Assembly: GCF_000300195.1 (NCBI RefSeq)
Contig: NZ_AMQH01000012.1
Span: 434,001-498,000, forward strand
Origin: Clostridium tunisiense TJ
GTDB lineage: Bacteria; Bacillota; Clostridia; Clostridiales; Clostridiaceae
DNA length: 64,000 nucleotides
Reading direction: 5' to 3'
Position 1 is the stretch's first letter. Each line of letters starts with the position of its first letter. A model generated the notes under the pieces. It was not told the origin of the DNA. It worked only from the letters and a program-made list of their open reading frames with translations, and made no database searches. The position numbers were made by a program, and so were the translations under genes. Positions 1 through 10,242 of this stretch are shown in pieces.

Positions 1-246
1 GATATCTACCATTTCCTTTTTTATTGGAGATTCCATAAGAATTTCAATTGCTCTTGGCTTAGTTGGATCTCTTCTAATAAGACCTTTTTTTTCCAATCTG
101 GAAAGATGGCCATGAACGGTAGAAGTAGAACTTAAATTAACAGCTTCGCAAATTTCTCTAACAGAAGGAGGATATCCCTTTAAGGAAACTTGTTGCTTAA
201 TGAATTCATATATTTCGCTTTGTTTATTACTTTTTATTTCAATCAT
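1..246 (-). CDS. lexA: LexA repressor, N-terminal part (cut by window edge)
   Basis: The 82 codons visible encode the winged-helix DNA-binding domain of the SOS repressor LexA. The start reads [16 protein letters not shown] and is followed by [18 protein letters not shown] and a recognition helix region with [16 protein letters not shown], the usual LexA layout. The C-terminal autoprotease domain lies beyond base 1, so it cannot be checked. The gene has its own promoter and a LexA-type operator just upstream, which fits autoregulation. Identification by family resemblance is strong. Confidence 0.93.
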   Translation of the reverse strand, partial: MIEIKSNKQSEIYEFIKQQVSLKGYPPSVREICEAVNLSSTSTVHGHLSRLEKKGLIRRDPTKPRAIEILMESPIKKEMVDI

Positions 247-269
247 GAAAACACCTCTCATTCGAATAA

Positions 270-308
270 ATTATACCATATTTTATGGTTGATATCAAAC
301 TAATGTTC
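270..308 (-). promoter_or_regulatory. lexA promoter with overlapping SOS (LexA) operator
   Basis: Read on the minus strand there is TTGATA (293-298), a 17-nt spacer and TATAAT (270-275), preceded by TGG as an extended -10. The 12-mer GAACATTAGTTT (297-308) fits the GAAC-N4-GTTT/C form of Gram-positive LexA operators and overlaps the -35 element. The spacer also holds an ACCATA/TATGGT inverted repeat (275-289). Autorepression is inferred from this overlap. Confidence 0.72.
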
Positions 309-441
309 TTCTATACTTATAATTATTGACAATATATTGAACAAAATACTTACTTAATAAAACTATTAAAAATTGCAAATAATTTTCTTATAAAGCACTT
401 AAAGATAATTTTATTAAAATATAAAATTTGGAGATGATAAG

Positions 442-1782
442 ATGACCAGTTTTTTGGACTTAAAAATAAATAATGAAATAGTTAAAGCCCTTGAGAAACA
501 AAATATTAAAATACCAACTAAAATTCAAAACTCTGCTATACCATTAGTTCTTGAAGGGGCCGATATTATCGGAGAATCAGAAACAGGAAGTGGTAAAACT
601 TTAGCATACCTTCTACCACTGATGGAAAAGGTAGACTATGAAAAAAGAGAAAATCAAATTATTGTGTTGACCCCAACCCATGAACTAGCTATTCAAGTAA
701 ATAAAGTTATAGAAACTATTAGAGATAATTCTAAACTCAATCTAACTTCAGCAGTAATAATTGGAAACGTAAATATTAAAAGACAAGTTGAGAATCTTAA
801 AGAAAAACCTCAATTTATAATTGGTTCACCAGGAAGAATTTTGGAACTAATTAAGCTAAAAAAAATATCTGCTCATACTGTTAAAACTATTGTAATAGAT
901 GAATGTGATAGATTACTTGATGAAAACAATTATGAAACCATTAAAGCTGTGATAAAAACTACCTTGAAGGAAAGACAACTTTTAATGTTTTCCGCTACAG
1001 TTACTGAGGAAGTAATTGTAAAGGGAAAAGAGTTAATGAAAGAACCTAAAATTATTAAAGAAAAAATAGCTTCTGCAGTAAATGAAAATATAAATCATAT
1101 TTTTATGGTCTGTGACAGAAGAGATAAAGTATTACTTTTAAGAAAACTTATGGCTGCACTAAAACCTAAAAAGGCAATAGCTTTTATTAATAAAACTGAT
1201 GAAATTGAGATTTTATCTGGAAAACTTAAATATCATGGCTTAAAAGCCGATGGAATCCATGGATCCTTTGTAAAAAATGAAAGAAAAAAGGTTATGGAAG
1301 ATTTTAAGAGTGGGAAAATAAATCTATTAGTGGCATCAGATTTAGCAGCTAGAGGTCTTGATATTGAAGGGGTTACTCATATTTTCAATATAGATATACC
1401 TGAGGATCCTAGAGATTATTTACATAGGAGTGGAAGGACAGGAAGAGTTAAGAATAAAGGCAGGGCTATTTCAATTGTTACAGAAAAAGAAATACCTACA
1501 ATTAAAGGTTTTGAAAACAAATTTAATATTAAAATTAATTATAAAGAGCTTTTTTATGGAAAATTATTCGATGGTGAATATAAAGCTGGCGATAGCTCAA
1601 TGCCTAAGTCTACAGATTACAAAAAAAACTCTATCAAAAGTAGTTCTAATGAAGAAAGAAAAAAAACTGGGAATTTTGAAGAGGGTAAAGAGAGAAAAAG
1701 TACTAGACCAGCATATGCTGAAAATAGGAAAGATAATAGAAAGACCAACACTAATTTTCAAAAGAAACCTAAAAAGTCATAG
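442..1782 (+). CDS. DEAD-box ATP-dependent RNA helicase
   Basis: This is a 446-residue superfamily 2 RNA helicase that probably remodels RNA or ribosomal precursors in the cytoplasm. Walker A is ESETGSGKT (about residues 45-53). Motif II reads DECD (about 153-156) rather than DEAD. SAT and the motif VI sequence HRSGRTGR follow, and both RecA-like lobes are complete. The last 60 or so residues are Lys/Arg/Asn-rich and low in complexity, a typical RNA-binding tail. ATG 442 is preceded by GGAGATGA. The gene looks monocistronic, and a new promoter follows it. Which paralogue (CshA, CshB, DbpA type) cannot be settled by eye. Confidence 0.93.
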   Translation: MTSFLDLKINNEIVKALEKQNIKIPTKIQNSAIPLVLEGADIIGESETGSGKTLAYLLPLMEKVDYEKRENQIIVLTPTHELAIQVNKVIETIRDNSKLNLTSAVIIGNVNIKRQVENLKEKPQFIIGSPGRILELIKLKKISAHTVKTIVIDECDRLLDENNYETIKAVIKTTLKERQLLMFSATVTEEVIVKGKELMKEPKIIKEKIASAVNENINHIFMVCDRRDKVLLLRKLMAALKPKKAIAFINKTDEIEILSGKLKYHGLKADGIHGSFVKNERKKVMEDFKSGKINLLVASDLAARGLDIEGVTHIFNIDIPEDPRDYLHRSGRTGRVKNKGRAISIVTEKEIPTIKGFENKFNIKINYKELFYGKLFDGEYKAGDSSMPKSTDYKKNSIKSSSNEERKKTGNFEEGKERKSTRPAYAENRKDNRKTNTNFQKKPKKS

Positions 1783-1854
1783 TAAAATAAAAGTTTCTTA
1801 AAATATTTATGATTTATAATTTTTAAGATTATTATAGTAAAATATAAAGTTTTA

Positions 1855-1863
1855 TGTTATAAT
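1855..1863 (+). promoter_or_regulatory. Extended -10 promoter for the ABC-F gene leader
   Basis: TGTTATAAT is a perfect TGn extended -10. Transcription would begin near 1870, about 85 nt before the ABC-F start codon and essentially at the first base of the small upstream ORF. No strong -35 is visible, as is common for extended -10 promoters. Confidence 0.6.
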
Positions 1864-1870
1864 AAGAACT

Positions 1871-3570
<1,700 letters not shown>

Positions 3571-3619
3571 TAAAAATTTCATTCCCTTAAAACTGCTTAT
3601 TATAAATTAATAATCATTG

Positions 3620-3648
3620 TTGACAAGGTCTCAAATCAGATTTATAAT
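3620..3648 (+). promoter_or_regulatory. Promoter of the argS T-box leader
   Basis: TTGACA (3620-3625), a 17-nt spacer and TATAAT (3643-3648) make a consensus sigma-A promoter. Predicted transcription begins near 3655, so the argS transcript has a leader of about 600 nt. Confidence 0.82.
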
Positions 3649-3689
3649 ACAACTTATAAATATAAACAAATTAATTATAAAAATTCAAT

Positions 3690-3962
3690 GAAAAGGACAG
3701 TACTTTCTTATAAGTTTTAAAGCGAGCAGGGGTAGAGTGGAAGCCTTGTAGAACGTAAGAAGCTAATGTGGCGACACAGTAGTATTGTATGATAGGTTTA
3801 AAACTTATCTACATAGGAAGAGAACCTTGGAGAAGCTGCCTGAAACAGCATTACTTTAGTAGGGTAAGTCGCAGTTATGCGTTAAAGTTTTGAGTGGACT
3901 TAGAAGTCAACAAGAGTGGTACCGCGGATATACCCGTCTCTATTTTAGAGACGGGTTTTTTA
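3690..3962 (+). promoter_or_regulatory. T-box leader (tRNA-sensing), probably tRNA-Arg
   Basis: An AGTA motif (3699-3702) is followed by a perfect 12-bp Stem I helix (ATAAGTTTTAAA 3710-3721 with 3797-3808). The distal loop region is of the GCGAGC...GGGG...GTGGAAGCC type. The T-box sequence AGAGTGGTACCGCGG (3913-3927) follows, and then a terminator with arms 3932-3941 and 3947-3956 and a T run. Opposite AGTA, just below the 12-bp helix, is CTACATAGGAAG; AGG (3815-3817), an arginine codon, is the best-placed specifier. Uncharged tRNA would favour the antiterminator and raise argS expression. The specifier call is inference; the T-box call is firm. Confidence 0.93.
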
Positions 3963-4007
3963 TTTTTTGTAATGTAAAAAGCTATTTAGATTAATTAAAA
4001 ATACTAA

Positions 4008-4235
4008 AAAATGAACAAGTTCATTTTGTTGAGCTGCTGTGTAAGAAGGTTTAGACTAAACAAATTCTATTTATTAAAACAAAGGTATCTTTGCGAAGAA
4101 ACAGCGTTTGTTACACCAACGCAACTTGTCTAGGCGGAGCAACTGCCACTTAAAGAAGAGGGCAGACTTGAAGTTCCTAAAAGTTTGTTAAATCAAAGCA
4201 AATCCAGGGATAACAAAAATAGCTTGTCTATAGGA
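4008..4235 (+). other. Structured leader segment between the T-box and argS
   Basis: About 300 nt separate the T-box terminator from argS and contain no ORF with a ribosome site. The part at 4081-4200 is about 42% G+C by count, much above other non-coding stretches here. It has clear short helices: AATGAAC/GTTCATT near 4008-4025, CAAAG/CTTTG near 4079-4093, GCGTT/AACGC near 4104-4122 and GGC/GCC with an outer TCTGCCC-like segment near 4134-4172. There is no second T-box consensus. The function is unknown. Confidence 0.45.
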
Positions 4236-4268
4236 TTATATATTAAATATTGAAGGGAGATTTTAATA

Positions 4269-5960
4269 ATGGATTACAAAAATCATATTGCTTTAAAGTT
4301 AAGTGAATATATAGAAATGGATGTAGATAGCATTGAAAGATTAATTGAAATTCCGCCAAGAACGGAGATGGGAGACTTTGCTTTCCCTTGCTTTCAGTTA
4401 GCAAAGATAATGAGGAAAGCACCAAATAGCATTGCTATAGAATTAAAAGAAAAGTTCCCAAGAGAAGGTTTTGAAAAAGTGGAAACTTTTGGGCCATATC
4501 TGAACTTTTTCGTAGATAAATCAGTGTTCATTGGGGCAACTATTGAAAAGATTTTAAAAGATGGGGATAGCTACGGTAGAACAAATGTAGGTGAAGGGAA
4601 AAATGTAATAGTAGAATATTCTTCGCCTAATATTGCTAAACCCTTTCATGTAGGACATTTATTTACCACTGTAATTGGTAATTCTTTATATAAAATATTT
4701 AAATTTCAAGGTTATAATGCTATAGGAATAAATCACTTAGGTGATTGGGGAACACAGTTTGGAAAATTAATCTCAGCTTATAAAAGATGGGGTAAGGAAG
4801 ATGCACTTCAAAAGGAACCTATAACTGAACTTTTAAGAATATATGTTAAGTTTCACGATGAAGCAGAAAATAACCCAGAACTTGAAGATGAAGGCAGAAT
4901 GTACTTTAAAAAATTAGAGGATGGAGATAAAGAAGCTGTAGAACTTTGGAATAGATTTAGAGAGCTAAGTTTGAAGGAATTTAGTAGCCTCTACAAAACT
5001 TTAAATGTTGAATTTGATTCCTATGCAGGGGAAAGTTTTTATAGTGATAAAATGGATGAGGTAGTTAAGGAAATTGAAGATAAGGGGTTACTCGTTGAAA
5101 GTAATGGTGCCAAGGTAGTAATGCTGGAGGAATACAACATGCCACCATGTATTATTAAAAAGGCTGATGGAGCAACTATTTATGCTACTCGTGACTTAGC
5201 TGCTGCCTTTTATAGAAAGAAAACCTATGATTTCTATAAGAATATATATGTGGTTGGAAAAGATCAAACCTTGCATTTTAAGCAGGTGTTCACTACTATA
5301 AAACTAATGGGCCATAAGTGGGCAGAACACTGTAATCATGTTGACTTTGGACTTGTAAGATTTGCTGATAAAAAGTTATCTACAAGAAAGGGCGATGTTA
5401 TATTACTAGATGATCTACTAAATGAGGCAGTGGCAAAAACTTTAGATACAATTAATGAAAAAAATCCTTCCTTAGAAAATAAGGAAGAGGTTGCAAAAAA
5501 AGTAGGTATTGGGGCAATAATTTTTGCTTACTTAAAGAACAACAGAGAAAAGGATATTGTATTTGATTGGAAGGAGATGCTTAGCTTCGAAGGAGAAACA
5601 GGTCCTTATGTTCAATACACCTATGCAAGGGGGAAAAGTATCCTAAGAAAAGTAGAGGACAGTAGTGAGGCGGTTAATTATAGCATGCTTTCTTCAAAGG
5701 AGGAATTCGAGTTGGTTAAAGAACTTCAGGGCTTCCAGGGGGCTATAGAAGCTGCTGTTGATAAGTTGCAACCAAGCATGGTTACAAGATATGTTATTGA
5801 GGTTGCTAAAGCTTTTAATAAATTCTATAATGCTCATAACATTTTAAGTTCTGAAGATAAGGATATTAAAAATGCTAGAATTAATCTAGTAAAAGCAACG
5901 CTACAAGTAATTGAAAATGGTTTAAAACTAATTGGTCTTGATGTAGTTGAAAAGATGTAA
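4269..5960 (+). CDS. argS: Arginyl-tRNA synthetase
   Basis: This is a 563-residue class I synthetase that charges tRNA-Arg with arginine. It has the N-terminal additional domain (residues 1-90), the HIGH-type motif in [15 protein letters not shown] (near 115-130), a Rossmann fold with the KMSKS-equivalent region near KLSTRKGD, and the C-terminal anticodon-binding DALR-type helices. Length is normal for the family. ATG 4269 has GAAGGGAG upstream. The transcript starts at 3655 and passes through the T-box, so expression should rise when arginyl-tRNA is scarce. A bidirectional hairpin terminates it 37 nt after the stop. Confidence 0.97.
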   Translation: MDYKNHIALKLSEYIEMDVDSIERLIEIPPRTEMGDFAFPCFQLAKIMRKAPNSIAIELKEKFPREGFEKVETFGPYLNFFVDKSVFIGATIEKILKDGDSYGRTNVGEGKNVIVEYSSPNIAKPFHVGHLFTTVIGNSLYKIFKFQGYNAIGINHLGDWGTQFGKLISAYKRWGKEDALQKEPITELLRIYVKFHDEAENNPELEDEGRMYFKKLEDGDKEAVELWNRFRELSLKEFSSLYKTLNVEFDSYAGESFYSDKMDEVVKEIEDKGLLVESNGAKVVMLEEYNMPPCIIKKADGATIYATRDLAAAFYRKKTYDFYKNIYVVGKDQTLHFKQVFTTIKLMGHKWAEHCNHVDFGLVRFADKKLSTRKGDVILLDDLLNEAVAKTLDTINEKNPSLENKEEVAKKVGIGAIIFAYLKNNREKDIVFDWKEMLSFEGETGPYVQYTYARGKSILRKVEDSSEAVNYSMLSSKEEFELVKELQGFQGAIEAAVDKLQPSMVTRYVIEVAKAFNKFYNAHNILSSEDKDIKNARINLVKATLQVIENGLKLIGLDVVEKM

Positions 5961-5996
5961 TAAATGAAAGCTAAAAACAATTTCAAATTAAAAGTA

Positions 5997-6029
5997 AAAG
6001 AGATTAAAAGTATAACTTTTAATCTCTTT
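5997..6029. terminator. Bidirectional terminator between argS and the feo operon
   Basis: Perfect 15-bp arms (5997-6011 and 6015-6029) with a 3-nt loop. A-rich and T-rich flanks let it work for argS on + and for the feo operon on -. It overlaps the last codons and stop of the small feo gene. Confidence 0.8.
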
Positions 6030-6156
6030 CATCGTATTTAGGGCATTTAGAATTACAACTTCCACATTCGCATTTCCCTTGAGCTTTTCTTTTTAAGTTT
6101 CTATAAAGAATTACTCCAGCAGAAGCTAGAATTATTGCAGTTATAATTATTTCCAT
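6019..6156 (-). CDS. FeoB-associated Cys-rich membrane protein
   Basis: This 45-residue protein starts MEIIITAIILASAGVILY, a single membrane helix at residues 2-18. A basic stretch (RNLKRKAQGK) follows, then a cysteine cluster CECGSCNSKC. That is the layout of the small FeoB-associated Cys-rich family (PF12669 type). It lies 75 nt downstream of feoB on the same strand, before the operon terminator, and its ribosome site is AGGAGTGATT. A helper role in ferrous iron transport is assumed from context. The terminator hairpin overlaps its 3' end. Confidence 0.82.
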   Translation of the reverse strand: MEIIITAIILASAGVILYRNLKRKAQGKCECGSCNSKCPKYDERD

Positions 6157-6231
6157 AATCAATCACTCCTTTAAAAGAATGAACTAAGTTTAAGCATAAA
6201 TGAATTATTTTTAATTATTATGCACAAATAA

Positions 6232-8007
6232 CTAGAGAATTATCTGAGCTACATTATAAACTAAGAAAGCAACTATCCATGCTACAATAAACTGATATAC
6301 TACTGAGAATAATGCAAATTTACCGCCAAACTCTTTTTTCATTGTAGCAATTACAGATACACATGGAGTGTAAAGTAAAGTGAATACTAAAAAAGATAAT
6401 CCCGTAATAGTGGTAAAGTTAGCAGCAATTTGTGCTACTAAATCTCCAGTGTACAGAACTCCCAAAGTACCAACAACTACTTCTTTTGCCATAAGTCCTG
6501 TTAAAAGTGCCACGGAGTTTTCCCAAGAAGCAAAACCAAGTGGAGTAAAAATAGGATTTATGAATCTACCTATAGAAGATAAAAAGCTAGTATTAATATC
6601 AGTCATTCCACCCATGTTAAAGTTTGAAAGGAACCAAACTATTACAGAAATAGAGAAAATTAAAGTTCCAGCTTTTTTAAGGAACCCTTTTCCTTTTTCC
6701 CAAGTATGGATTAATAGATTTTTTAATTCGGGTAACTTATACTCAGGCAATTCTATTATAAAAGGCTCTTCATCCTTCTTGAATAGAGTATTTTTAAATA
6801 TAAGAGCAATAATAAATGCAACTGAGATTCCAAGTAGATATAGCCCTAAGATAACTAAAGCTTCGTTAGCAGTAAAAAGAGCTGCTGTGAACAGTCCATA
6901 TACAGGCAATCTTGCATTGCAGGACATAAATGGAACTATTAAAGAAGTTAATTTTCTATCTTTTTCACTTTCTAAAGTTCTTGCTGCCATGATTCCTGGA
7001 ACAGAGCAACCAAATCCCATGATAAGAGGAATAAATGCTTTCCCAGATAACCCTAACTTTCTCATTAATTTATCCATTATAAAAGCAGCTCTTGCCATAT
7101 AACCACTATCCTCAAGGAAAGTTATTCCTAAAAATAAGGCAAGAATTATAGGAAGGAAAACTATAACAGAACCAACTCCACCAATTATTCCATCTATAAT
7201 TAATGATTGAAACCAAGCACTAGAATTTGCAAGGGGTATTTGTATCCAAGAAACTAAAGTCCCACCTACAAAGCCATCGAGAACCTCTTGAAGAGGACCA
7301 CCAACCCATTCGAAGGTAAATTTGAAAATTAAAAATAAAAGTCCTAAGAAAATAGGGTATGCAAGAAATTTATTAAGTACTAGTTTATCAATCTTTTCTG
7401 TAGTAGTAATAGTATTATCTTTTTTACCTACTATTGAGGTCTTTAATAAGTTCTCTATGTAAGCATAGGTTTCTTTTTCATTCATCTTTAAAAAGTTGTG
7501 CTTTTTATTTATAGATAAGTCCAAGCTATTATAATCATTTTTCCCAATAAAGTTTTTTAGAGCTTCTATTCCAGTTCCTTTAGAAGCTGAAATCGGCATA
7601 ATGGTAACTCCAAGCTCTTTTGAAAGCTTTTGAAAATTAATGTCTATGCCTTTGGCCTTTGCAACGTCTATCATATTAACTATTAGTAGAATAGGTTTAT
7701 TAAACTGAGTAAGCTGAGAAGTTAAATATAAATTTCTTTCAAGTTTTGAACCATCTACAATATTTACAATTAAATCTACATTACCATCAGTTAAAAATTC
7801 TTTTGAAACCTTCTCTTCGTTTGAAAAAGTGTCCATGGCATAAATTCCAGGAAGGTCAACAATTTTTATATCCTTACCAAGGTAACCTTCTTTTTTTTCT
7901 ACTGTAACTCCAGCCCAGTTTCCTACATATTGGTTAGAACCAGTTAAGGCATTAAAAAGGGTTGTTTTGCCCACATTAGGATTACCTAATAATGCTATTG
8001 TCTTCAT
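6232..8007 (-). CDS. feoB: Ferrous iron transport GTPase/permease FeoB
   Basis: This is a 591-residue inner-membrane Fe(II) transporter. The N-terminal G domain has GNPNVGKTTLFNALTG (G1, residues 8-23), DLPGIY (G3, near 51) and NMID (G4, near 111). It is followed by the guanine-dissociation-inhibitor helices and a membrane core with two gate-type segments (FGCSVPGIMAARTLE and a later CVSVIATMKKE). It is short compared with the roughly 700 residues of proteobacterial FeoB, as is usual for clostridial forms. It starts 2 nt after the feoA stop, so translation is probably coupled. The Fur-type box in front of feoA should repress it when iron is plentiful. Confidence 0.96.
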   Translation of the reverse strand: MKTIALLGNPNVGKTTLFNALTGSNQYVGNWAGVTVEKKEGYLGKDIKIVDLPGIYAMDTFSNEEKVSKEFLTDGNVDLIVNIVDGSKLERNLYLTSQLTQFNKPILLIVNMIDVAKAKGIDINFQKLSKELGVTIMPISASKGTGIEALKNFIGKNDYNSLDLSINKKHNFLKMNEKETYAYIENLLKTSIVGKKDNTITTTEKIDKLVLNKFLAYPIFLGLLFLIFKFTFEWVGGPLQEVLDGFVGGTLVSWIQIPLANSSAWFQSLIIDGIIGGVGSVIVFLPIILALFLGITFLEDSGYMARAAFIMDKLMRKLGLSGKAFIPLIMGFGCSVPGIMAARTLESEKDRKLTSLIVPFMSCNARLPVYGLFTAALFTANEALVILGLYLLGISVAFIIALIFKNTLFKKDEEPFIIELPEYKLPELKNLLIHTWEKGKGFLKKAGTLIFSISVIVWFLSNFNMGGMTDINTSFLSSIGRFINPIFTPLGFASWENSVALLTGLMAKEVVVGTLGVLYTGDLVAQIAANFTTITGLSFLVFTLLYTPCVSVIATMKKEFGGKFALFSVVYQFIVAWIVAFLVYNVAQIIL

Positions 8008-8009
8008 CC

Positions 8010-8237
8010 TTAAACGGCCTCCATTATGTGAATATTTTTAGCGTCTTTTTTTCTTATAGCTAAATCTGTACCTCTTAAGTTTATTATTATTGGATCACCA
8101 AGAGGGGCTGCTTTCTTTACAAGTATTTCAGTACCTTCTATAAAACCTAAAGCTAAAAGTCTTTTAGCTAATTTTTCATCACAATTTAGATATTTAATAT
8201 ACCCTTTCATACCAGGTTTCAAGTCGAATATGCTCAT
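8010..8237 (-). CDS. feoA: Ferrous iron transport protein FeoA
   Basis: A 75-residue cytoplasmic SH3-like protein that partners FeoB. Visible signatures are LKPGMKGYIKYL near the start and RLLALGFIEGTEI in the middle, both typical of FeoA. The start is taken as ATG 8237, because AAGGAG lies 8 nt upstream; an in-frame GTG at 8246 overlaps that ribosome site. It is the first gene of the feoA-feoB operon. Confidence 0.94.
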   Translation of the reverse strand: MSIFDLKPGMKGYIKYLNCDEKLAKRLLALGFIEGTEILVKKAAPLGDPIIINLRGTDLAIRKKDAKNIHIMEAV

Positions 8238-8251
8238 GAAATTCACTCCTT

Positions 8252-8302
8252 ATTGATAATTATTATCAATATTATTATAAAGCTATTGAGAATAGTTGTC
8301 AA
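8252..8302 (-). promoter_or_regulatory. feo promoter with Fur-type operator
   Basis: On the minus strand TTGACA (8297-8302), a 17-nt spacer and TATAAT (8274-8279) form a consensus promoter. Immediately downstream, over the transcription start, is the perfect 19-nt palindrome ATTGATAATTATTATCAAT (8252-8270). This matches the GATAAT-type Fur box. Iron-dependent repression is the straightforward reading. Confidence 0.87.
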
Positions 8303-8936
8303 TAGTACAATATTATTATTTTCAAGAGAGGATATAAATCATTTATCTGCAATATAGTTTTTAATTTAATCCTTTAAAATTATTTTAAATAGATTAATAA
8401 TAATTCTTAAAAATGGTAATATAATTATTATATATGACTAAGAAAAGCTATAAATAATTTCAGGTGGTTTTGCATAAAATTTTGTAGTTATAGTAATTGT
8501 ATTTAAATAATTCTATAATTCTTAATAGGTGTAACTGTAAGGGTTTATAAAGGATTTTTAGTGAAGAATTAAACTTGTTCATTTTAAAATCCTAATACAA
8601 CTGCCATAATTTTATGAGTAATTATAGCTTTTAAATTAATTCCTTATATAGAAAATAGGTGTTAAAATGTGGTATAGTATTATTATGCTTTGCAGTTTGA
8701 GGTTTGGGAATTTGTCTATACTATTAATTTGAGTATATTTAGGGTCCTACAAAGTTACTACATCAGAAGTACTCCTATTTATAAAGTAATAACCTGTATT
8801 TATGAACTTTCCTTATTGGAACATATATATTTTACTTTCAAAAAAAATTTATCTACATTAAAGAAAGATTTAAGCTAATATATAATTCCTCTTAGTACAT
8901 TAAGCATAGACATTTAATTTAGAAAAGAGTGATATA
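8303..8936. other. Non-coding, very A+T-rich stretch upstream of the RNase H-like gene
   Basis: About 630 nt lie between the divergent feo promoter and the next gene. No ORF with a ribosome site is present. The only structure I find is an AGGATTTT/AAAATCCT pair (8551-8558, 8586-8593) with a 27-nt loop. No riboswitch consensus is recognised. Confidence 0.5.
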
Positions 8937-9650
8937 GTGATAATTAAAGAAGAAACTATTAAGGTAGAAGCATTTCAGTTAGAAAATAGCTTAGACATCG
9001 GAGGGAATAAAGAACTGTTCAAGGATGCTATATTTTTTGATTTGGAACATTATGTATACAAAAAGCCTATTTGTATAGGGGTTTTTGGGGCAGGTTACTA
9101 TGACTATAACGCAAATGAGCTGAAAATAACTCAGTACATGTTAGAAAATAAATACGAATTAAAAAAAATGTTGACAATGGCTAAAGAATATTTTGAAAAA
9201 ATGAAAGCTGTTCATAATAAGAAATCTATTGTAACCTTTTCAGGAAATAATGATTTTATTGTAATTAACTATTTACTGAATAAACATAACATTGGATATA
9301 AAATTAGTGATAACTTCCAACAAATTGACTTGCAAAAGAAGTATGAGCAGGAAATGGGTACTTCTATTGGCTTAAAAAACTTAGAAAATGTTTTTGGCAT
9401 AACAAGAGAAAGCGAGCTAATAAGTGGATCTAATCTAGCAAAAACCTTTGGTAAAATCATGAAGGATGATGAGTATTTTTCCAGAATGCCTTTAGAGAAA
9501 AAAGAGAAAATTTTGCTATATAACATGCAAGATGTTGTAAGTTTATTCTATATATACGTTAATTGGAAGAACCATGTAGTGAAACCAGTTCAAGTAGAAG
9601 AAACCCAACCAGAAACAAATAATATTTCAATTACAAATAATTTTAATTGA
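8937..9650 (+). CDS. RNase H-like 3'-5' exonuclease domain protein (YprB type)
   Basis: This 237-residue protein carries a predicted RNase H-fold exonuclease domain. FFDLE (near residues 33-37) supplies the DxE metal ligands. TFSGNNDF (near 99-106) fits the second motif, and LLYNMQDVVSLFYIY (near 190-204) carries the final aspartate before a helix. This resembles the YprB/RNase_H_2 family. A Thr/Asn-rich tail follows. GTG 8937 is used with weak AAAGAG upstream; no better start exists. It is followed at once by a strong terminator, so it appears monocistronic. Substrate unknown. Confidence 0.7.
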   Translation: MIIKEETIKVEAFQLENSLDIGGNKELFKDAIFFDLEHYVYKKPICIGVFGAGYYDYNANELKITQYMLENKYELKKMLTMAKEYFEKMKAVHNKKSIVTFSGNNDFIVINYLLNKHNIGYKISDNFQQIDLQKKYEQEMGTSIGLKNLENVFGITRESELISGSNLAKTFGKIMKDDEYFSRMPLEKKEKILLYNMQDVVSLFYIYVNWKNHVVKPVQVEETQPETNNISITNNFN

Positions 9651-9686
9651 TTTGAACTAGATTATAAGTCTAGTTCAAATTTTTTT
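9651..9686 (+). terminator. Intrinsic terminator
   Basis: Perfect 11-bp arms, TTTGAACTAGA (9651-9661) and TCTAGTTCAAA (9669-9679), with a 7-nt loop and a run of seven or eight Ts. Confidence 0.93.
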
Positions 9687-9734
9687 GTCTAATTCTGTGC
9701 TTATTTCATAGTTTATATAGGTAATATAATAGAA

Positions 9735-9764
9735 ATTATATTAATAACATATTATTAATATAAT
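9735..9764 (+). repeat. 12-bp A/T-only inverted repeat in a 5' region
   Basis: ATTATATTAATA (9735-9746) and TATTAATATAAT (9753-9764) are perfect complements around a 6-nt loop. They lie 43 nt upstream of the hypothetical gene at 9807. It may be an operator or only a product of the base composition. Confidence 0.4.
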
Positions 9765-9806
9765 AATCATAGAAATTTTTTATTAAAATATGAGGGGGTT
9801 ATTTCA

Positions 9807-10232
9807 ATGGATTTAAAAGTTTTTACAGAGGAAAGTAACGAGGAAAACAGTGATTTAACTAATGCCTATGAAAAAATGAGAGTATCATCATTAACAGTGG
9901 ATAATAAAAATGAAAATATAAACTGTAGTGATTTCAATAGAACTGAGTCAATAGCCCCAGTTATAAAAAGTTATGTTCATTTAGTTGAAGAAGGAAATAA
10001 AATTAGGGAATATAAACTTAACTTTAAAGGTACAAATGGTAGGGAGTTTAGGGTATACGAGGTTGAGAATTTAGTTATTGGAAGACCTGTTGAATACCTT
10101 TACAAAACTACTATTTTTAATATTATAAGAAATAAACTTACAGAGGCCATGGGAAAAGAACTAACCTTTGAAAAAGAAGTTATAATGGAGAATTATATGA
10201 ATCAACTGAATCAAATATTGAAGAATAGTTGA
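9807..10232 (+). CDS. Hypothetical protein
   Basis: I do not recognise this 141-residue protein. It has no signal peptide, no membrane segment and no cysteine cluster; one Cys occurs near residue 42. The first 50 residues are acidic and low in complexity. The rest is mixed alpha/beta with a basic patch in YKLNFKGTNGREFRVYEVENL. ATG 9807 is preceded by GAGGGGG, a strong site. The adenine deaminase gene starts 11 nt downstream, so the two are co-transcribed, but no functional link can be claimed. Confidence 0.75.
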   Translation: MDLKVFTEESNEENSDLTNAYEKMRVSSLTVDNKNENINCSDFNRTESIAPVIKSYVHLVEEGNKIREYKLNFKGTNGREFRVYEVENLVIGRPVEYLYKTTIFNIIRNKLTEAMGKELTFEKEVIMENYMNQLNQILKNS

Positions 10233-10242
10233 GGGGTATTAT

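Noticed and set aside
1430..1801. 123-codon frame inside the 3' half of the DEAD-box helicase
   Set aside because: Overlaps the helicase in another frame and has no separate ribosome site or recognisable domain.
4008..4235. A second T-box leader in front of argS
   Set aside because: The stretch is structured, but the TGGNACCGCG T-box sequence, the AGTA motif and a terminator are all missing.
6380..7102. 240-codon open frame on + across feoB
   Set aside because: Antisense shadow of feoB, which has complete and diagnostic motifs on the other strand; no ribosome site.
8690..8878. 62-codon ORF in the intergenic region upstream of the RNase H-like gene
   Set aside because: Starts with TTG, has no ribosome site, and its composition looks like random A+T-rich sequence rich in Ile, Tyr and Leu.
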